In this document: in pieces, positions 59,967 to 64,000 of the stretch | Numbering within the stretch: the stretch's first letter is position 1 | Layout of the letters: each line of letters opens with the position of its first letter | Origin: Flavobacterium flabelliforme | Lineage (GTDB): Bacteria; Bacteroidota; Bacteroidia; Flavobacteriales; Flavobacteriaceae | NCBI RefSeq assembly: GCF_017948675.1 | Contig: NZ_JAGFBU010000005.1 | Location: 124,001 to 188,000 of the forward strand | Length of the DNA stretch: 64,000 nt | Direction: 5' to 3' | Notes under the pieces: generated by a model | Seen by the model: the letters and a program-made list of their open reading frames with translations, nothing else | Database searches by the model: none | Told to the model about the DNA's origin: nothing | Program-made: the position numbers and the translations under genes

Positions 59967-62066
59967 ATGAATTTATCTAAAAAAGTCTCTCCGTTTTATT
60001 ATTTGCTACTCTTTTATGTTGTAGTTAGCTTTATTTCAAGAATAATTCTTTTTTTTCATCCTATAACTCAAACCAGCTTTACGTTTAATGATACGGTTTC
60101 AGTTTTTCTATTTGGTTTTTTATCCGATTTTTTCATTTTTGTATTAATTAGTGGCTTTTTGTGGCTCTACCTTATTTTTATATCCAATAGTAAATATTAC
60201 AAACCGTATGGATATATTATTTTCGGATTATTTATAGCATTATTCCTTTATATCCTTTCAGGAAAATCAGTACTAAATGAGTATGGTGGCGCTTTACCAA
60301 AAATTGGGTTAATCTTTGTAGGTTTAAAAACGTTCCTATTTGGATTACTTCTTTTTTTACCAAAATACAGAAATCAAATACGTTTTTGGTTGTTCTCTTT
60401 TGTAATTTTCCTTTATGTGGTTTTAATTCTACAAAATGCAATTAGCGAGTATTTCTTTTGGAATGAATTTGGTGTCAAATACAATTTTATAGCGGTAAAC
60501 TACTTGATTTATACCAACGAAGTTATTGGTAATATTATGGAATCGTATCCTGTAATTCCAATATTTTCAGGATTATTTATCATTGCAGGTTTAGTTACTT
60601 ATTTTATTGTAAAAAAATCAAAAGTATATATCGAAAGTATTCCAACTTTTATAGAAAAATTAAAAATATCCGGAATTTACATGGTACTTTTTGCCTTGTC
60701 TTTGTTTGCCATTCCGGCATTAGCGAGTAGAGAAAATGCACAGAATATTTTTGCAAACGAACTGCAAGCGAACGGAATTTACAAATTCTATTTGGCTTTC
60801 ATGAACAGCGAATTGGATTATTTTAAATTCTATAAAACAGTTCCAAATAGTGAAGCTTATGCCGAATTAAAGCAACAATTACCAGCAATTTCCGGCGAAA
60901 CCACTTTAAGACAAATAAAAAGCGAAGCAGATGAAAATCACAAAAATGTAGTGCTGATAACCATTGAAAGTTATAGTGCTGAATTTATGAAAATGTATGG
61001 TAATGAGCAAAATATAACTCCTTTCTTAGATAGTTTGGCAACAAAAAGTTTAGTTTTTTCTAACCTTTATGCGGTAGGAAATAGAACTGTTCGTGGTCTA
61101 GAAGCCGTTACTTTATGTTTTCCTCCAACTGCTGGCGAAAGTGTAGTAAAAAGAAAAGACAATAAAGATAAATTCTCCACTGGAGCAATTTTTAAAGAAA
61201 AAGGCTATGATGTGAAATATATGTATGGTGGTGATGCCTTTTTTGACAATATGGAAGACTTTTTTGGAGGAAATGGATACGATATTGTAGATAAAAAAAC
61301 ATTTGCACCTAGCGAGATTACCTTTGCCAATATTTGGGGAGTTTGCGACGAAGACATGTACAACAAAGCCATTAAAATTATGGACAAAGAAGCAAAATCT
61401 GGAAAACCCTTTTTTAATCATATCATGACCGTAAGTAATCACAGACCGTTTACGTATCCTAATGGGAAAATTGATATTCCTGGAGATGCAAAATCGCGTG
61501 ATGGAGGTGTAAAATATACGGATTATGCGATGAAGAAATTCTTTGAAATGGCCAAGAAACAACCATGGTTCAACAATACGGTATTTGTTATTGTTGCGGA
61601 TCACTGTGCCTCTAGTGCAGGTAAAACAGAACTTCCTGCTGACAAATATAGAATTCCAGCGATGATTTATAGTCCTGGCTTTGTAGAGCCTCAATATTAC
61701 AATAATATAATGTCACAAATTGATGTAATGCCAACGGTTTTAGGATTATTAAATTTTAATTATCAAAGTAAGTTTTACGGACAAGATGTTTTAAAATCAG
61801 ATTATAAGCCAAGAGCGTTGATTGCTACCTATCAAGATCTGGGATTAATTAAAGATAATGTTCTAACAATTATTTCGCCAAAACAAACAGTCAAACAGTT
61901 TCAATTGACTTTAAAACCAAACCAAAAAGTAGCGCCAGAGTTCCAGATTTTCTATGATCAAGTACCAATGAAAACAGAAAGAACAGATTTAGTAAATGAA
62001 ACTATTTCCTATTATCAAACTGCTTCGGATATCTTAAAAAATAAGAAGTATCAAAAAATCAATTAG
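59967..62066 (+). CDS. LTA synthase-family sulfatase-fold transferase
   Basis: A 699-residue membrane enzyme. Five N-terminal membrane segments (to about residue 260) are followed by an extracellular alkaline-phosphatase-fold domain: metal-binding NVVLITIESYSAEFMKMYG, nucleophile Thr in GNRTVRGLEAVTL near 373, then HIMTVSNHRPFTYP and VFVIVADHCASS. This is the LtaS/OpgB/MdoB type, which transfers phosphoglycerol to glycans or lipids. Gram-negative relatives decorate periplasmic glucans or surface lipids; true lipoteichoic acid is not expected here. It has a strong terminator. Confidence 0.88.
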   Translation: MNLSKKVSPFYYLLLFYVVVSFISRIILFFHPITQTSFTFNDTVSVFLFGFLSDFFIFVLISGFLWLYLIFISNSKYYKPYGYIIFGLFIALFLYILSGKSVLNEYGGALPKIGLIFVGLKTFLFGLLLFLPKYRNQIRFWLFSFVIFLYVVLILQNAISEYFFWNEFGVKYNFIAVNYLIYTNEVIGNIMESYPVIPIFSGLFIIAGLVTYFIVKKSKVYIESIPTFIEKLKISGIYMVLFALSLFAIPALASRENAQNIFANELQANGIYKFYLAFMNSELDYFKFYKTVPNSEAYAELKQQLPAISGETTLRQIKSEADENHKNVVLITIESYSAEFMKMYGNEQNITPFLDSLATKSLVFSNLYAVGNRTVRGLEAVTLCFPPTAGESVVKRKDNKDKFSTGAIFKEKGYDVKYMYGGDAFFDNMEDFFGGNGYDIVDKKTFAPSEITFANIWGVCDEDMYNKAIKIMDKEAKSGKPFFNHIMTVSNHRPFTYPNGKIDIPGDAKSRDGGVKYTDYAMKKFFEMAKKQPWFNNTVFVIVADHCASSAGKTELPADKYRIPAMIYSPGFVEPQYYNNIMSQIDVMPTVLGLLNFNYQSKFYGQDVLKSDYKPRALIATYQDLGLIKDNVLTIISPKQTVKQFQLTLKPNQKVAPEFQIFYDQVPMKTERTDLVNETISYYQTASDILKNKKYQKIN

Positions 62067-62071
62067 CATAA

Positions 62072-62108
62072 AAAACGGGTGAGATTTGTATCTCACCCGT
62101 TTTCTTTT
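62072..62108 (+). terminator. Terminator after LTA-synthase-like gene
   Basis: ACGGGTGAGA and TCTCACCCGT (62075-62084, 62091-62100), extended by A/T pairs, with a TTTGTA loop and T-rich tail. Confidence 0.9.
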
Positions 62109-62302
62109 GTATTAAATCTGATAAGACTTTATATTATTATTGATTTGAATTTCTAAAAATACAAAAACAAATTAGAAAAATTTACATGAATAAATTAGTA
62201 GATAAATATATACTTGCACGCAATTAAACTGAACGGAATAATGCTTTCTTTTGGTGTTTTTTTAGCAAAAAAGCAGATCAGTTCCAGAAAATTTTTAATC
62301 AT

Positions 62303-62340
62303 AAAAAAACGGCTGAAATTTAATTCTCAGCCGTTTTTTT
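62303..62340 (-). terminator. Terminator after S1/P1 nuclease gene
   Basis: AAAAAAACGGCTGA (62303-62316) pairs with TCAGCCGTTTTTTT (62327-62340). It lies just past the nuclease stop on the minus strand and can act in both directions. Confidence 0.85.
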
Positions 62341-62356
62341 ATGTAATATGCTTATT

Positions 62357-63355
62357 TTATTCTTTATCGTAGACTAAACCAAAAAGTTTACCTTGTTCGA
62401 AAGTTTTTAAATCTTTTTTCAAAAATTTATGATTGCGTTTAGTAAGCTCATTTGTGTCTAGTTTACTCAAATCTGGTTTTCCAGCATTTACCCAAGCAGT
62501 GTACCAAAAACTAGCAGTTACTGTAATTGCTTTTTTCATTTGATTTTCTACCATTCCGTTTAATTCTTGATGAAATCTCCCTGCATATTCATCCGAATAC
62601 AACATACCTCCGTATTTGTTTTTTACAACTGCTCCATCGGAATCCGTAACATACATTTTATTTTCGGGAGTAGCTGTTCTTAGTTTTTTATCGGCAGCTA
62701 AAAGAGGCTCAACCAAACTATGTGTATCTGCCATTAATTCCCAAATTGCAGCATCTACGTTTTCAAGATATTTTCCTTGTGGAACATTTAATTTATAATC
62801 TTTTACAAATAATTCTGGTAAACGACTTTCCCACAAAGAGTGTATTCCTTTTTGATTAGTATTTTGTCCGTCATGATTGTCAGAAGTGTGCAAAGGCATG
62901 TGTGCATCTGCAATATAATGACCTAAATCAGCAGCAATAAACAATATTTCGTTCTTTCTCTTATCTTTGAAAGCCTTTGTTAATTTGGACATCATATCTT
63001 GAATATGCCAAGGTAATATGCCATTTTTGTCTAAAAATTTATCATCATATTTCTTCTTAGCTTCTTCCATGGTCTTTGGAAAAGTAGCAACATCACCAAA
63101 ATTTTCCATATCAAAATAATGACGAGAAGGTTCCATTTTATCATTTAAAACATTTCTTCTCAAATCTGGAACAGTAGATTCTTGAGTGATATAATCGATA
63201 TGATTATAGAAAAAAGTCTGCAATGGAGCAGGAAGCGCTAAAACTGCGGCTCTATTAATTCGTTCGTGACCGATAACTCCCCATGAAATTACTAAAAAAG
63301 CAACTACAAGAGTAGATAAAGTGATAAGCGTAGGCTTAATTTTAAAATTTTTCAT
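62357..63355 (-). CDS. S1/P1-type zinc nuclease, exported
   Basis: A 332-residue exported zinc-dependent nuclease. A signal/membrane segment (LVVAFLVIS) is followed by WGVIGHERINRAAV; in this family the mature N-terminal Trp and the following His bind zinc. Further ligands are in RHYFDMENF, DLGHYIADAHMPLHTSDNHDG and GIHSLWESRLPE. It probably degrades nucleic acid in the periplasm or outside the cell for nutrient recovery. A TACATTTG promoter box lies upstream and a strong terminator follows. Confidence 0.88.
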   Translation of the reverse strand: MKNFKIKPTLITLSTLVVAFLVISWGVIGHERINRAAVLALPAPLQTFFYNHIDYITQESTVPDLRRNVLNDKMEPSRHYFDMENFGDVATFPKTMEEAKKKYDDKFLDKNGILPWHIQDMMSKLTKAFKDKRKNEILFIAADLGHYIADAHMPLHTSDNHDGQNTNQKGIHSLWESRLPELFVKDYKLNVPQGKYLENVDAAIWELMADTHSLVEPLLAADKKLRTATPENKMYVTDSDGAVVKNKYGGMLYSDEYAGRFHQELNGMVENQMKKAITVTASFWYTAWVNAGKPDLSKLDTNELTKRNHKFLKKDLKTFEQGKLFGLVYDKE

Positions 63356-63376
63356 TAAATTTAGTTTTTAGAATTA

Positions 63377-63384
63377 CAAATGTA
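63377..63384 (-). promoter_or_regulatory. TAnnTTTG -7 box for S1/P1 nuclease
   Basis: Reads TACATTTG on the minus strand, a perfect -7 match 21 bases before the ATG at 63355. No clear -33 TTG. Confidence 0.45.
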
Positions 63385-63453
63385 TTTCTTTAAATTGTTA
63401 TTTTATAAAATTGGCATTTAAGATTCTGTTAATACTAAAGGAAAACCACAAAT

Positions 63454-64000
63454 ATGTTTCGACATCAAGGAAAAAACAGAACTTTTATTCATAATCTTCG
63501 TTTAGCCGTATTATTATCCTTTGTCGCTGGTCTTGTAAATATTACTGGAGTTTTATCAATACACACTTTAACTACCAATGTTACTGGTCATTTTGCCTAC
63601 TTTGCAGAAGAAATAATGAAGCAGGATTATAATGCTGCATTTACATTTTTGGTACTCACTTTATTCTTTTTATTTGGAGCCTTTACTTCTAACTTTTTAT
63701 CCGAATTAATCGCTAAGAAAAATTCTCATTTGTCACATGTAATTCCAATTTCTCTCGAAATGATCATTTTATTAAGTATCGCATTTTTTGGATCGCAATC
63801 TAACTTATCAAATAATGAAGGAAAATGGATAGCCTTTTTGATGCTATTTGCTATGGGAATTCAAAATGCTATGGTTACAAAAATTTCGCAATCTACCGTT
63901 AGAACTACTCATCTTACAGGACTTTTTACTGATCTAGGAATAGAATTATCTCAATTATTTTTCTATAAAAAGCCAGAAGAAAATAAAAAACTAAAAACAA
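63454..64000 (+). CDS. YoaK-type DUF1275 membrane protein, 3'-truncated
   Basis: An open frame from the ATG at 63454 (MFRHQGKNRTFIHNLRLAVL) runs to the window end, 182 codons so far. It shows the DUF1275 layout: SFVAGLVNITGVLSIHTLTT, TNVTGHFAYFAEE, LFGAFTSNFLSEL and AMGIQNAMVTKISQSTVRTT, with several membrane segments. Function of the family is unknown; it is an inner-membrane protein. The C-terminus lies outside the window. Confidence 0.85.
   Translation, partial: MFRHQGKNRTFIHNLRLAVLLSFVAGLVNITGVLSIHTLTTNVTGHFAYFAEEIMKQDYNAAFTFLVLTLFFLFGAFTSNFLSELIAKKNSHLSHVIPISLEMIILLSIAFFGSQSNLSNNEGKWIAFLMLFAMGIQNAMVTKISQSTVRTTHLTGLFTDLGIELSQLFFYKKPEENKKLKT

Noticed and set aside
61113..61694. 193-codon minus-strand reading frame inside the LTA-synthase-like gene
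   Set aside because: It lies opposite a well-supported sulfatase-fold gene, is rich in His, Phe, Arg and Cys without any domain, and has no promoter or neighbour. It is a frame shadow.
59967..62066. Evidence for Gram-positive lipoteichoic acid synthesis
   Set aside because: All other genes point to a Gram-negative Bacteroidota cell; the same family adds phosphoglycerol to glycans in such bacteria.
1..64000. tRNA or rRNA genes
   Set aside because: I looked for cloverleaf-like GC-rich segments ending in CCA and for rRNA-like blocks and recognised none; a covariance search could still find a missed tRNA.

Overview
The window is AT-rich chromosomal DNA from a member of the Bacteroidota, most likely Flavobacterium or a close relative. 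Supporting signs are TAnnTTTG -7 promoter boxes, few purine-rich ribosome binding sites, Bacteroidota-type families (DUF3570, DUF4266, HMA-DUF3347, DUF2911, an RND pump fused to its outer-membrane channel), bifunctional hisB and hisIE, and RAYT/REP elements. No rRNA or tRNA gene was recognised.

Layout. 1-3.7 kb: the 3' part of ilvC, a 464-base gap holding hairpins, then acs. 4.5-10.1 kb: a seven-gene plus-strand locus with a FAD oxidoreductase, a methyltransferase, a type III polyketide synthase, a FabZ-like dehydratase, a ketosynthase, an ACP and a phosphopantetheinyl transferase. It looks like a self-contained phenolic-lipid pathway in which a private type II acyl system feeds a type III PKS and two tailoring enzymes finish the product. 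10.1-17.1 kb: a DUF294 nucleotidyltransferase with a degenerate exonuclease partner, an Lrp regulator beside a TauE exporter, an MFS pump and topoisomerase IB. 17.4-24.2 kb: a SnoaL-like protein, a stand-alone LytTR regulator and a copper-handling operon.

25.7-30.8 kb is an accessory island. It holds RAYT transposase remnants with REP hairpins, a nonsense-interrupted membrane protein, a lipoprotein, an orphan antitoxin-like gene and a complete retron: effector, msr-msd ncRNA and reverse transcriptase. The ncRNA is not annotated by any reading frame; I derived it from a long a1/a2 inverted repeat. 30.9-39.5 kb: two helicases, an MscS channel, a frameshifted DUF3667 gene and an M1 peptidase.

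39.6-47.4 kb is a full histidine operon, hisG-D-C-B-H-A-F-IE, on the minus strand. It is preceded by a promoter, a 19-residue leader peptide containing HHHHFH, and a terminator: a textbook attenuator. Repeats have colonised the operon: palindromes between hisB and hisH, short palindromes between hisG and hisD, and one repeat inserted in frame within hisA.

47.4-59.8 kb is a long minus-strand metal/redox cluster: thioredoxin (with an in-frame stop), ApbE, DUF4266, DUF3570, a response regulator and kinase, an RND-TolC fusion pump, its adaptor, a ferritin-like/VIT transporter and a DUF2231-like protein. The window ends with an LTA-synthase-like sulfatase, an S1/P1 nuclease and the start of a YoaK-type DUF1275 gene.

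Four genes carry a single nonsense or frameshift lesion or a few nonsense codons. Some could be assembly errors and should be checked against reads.
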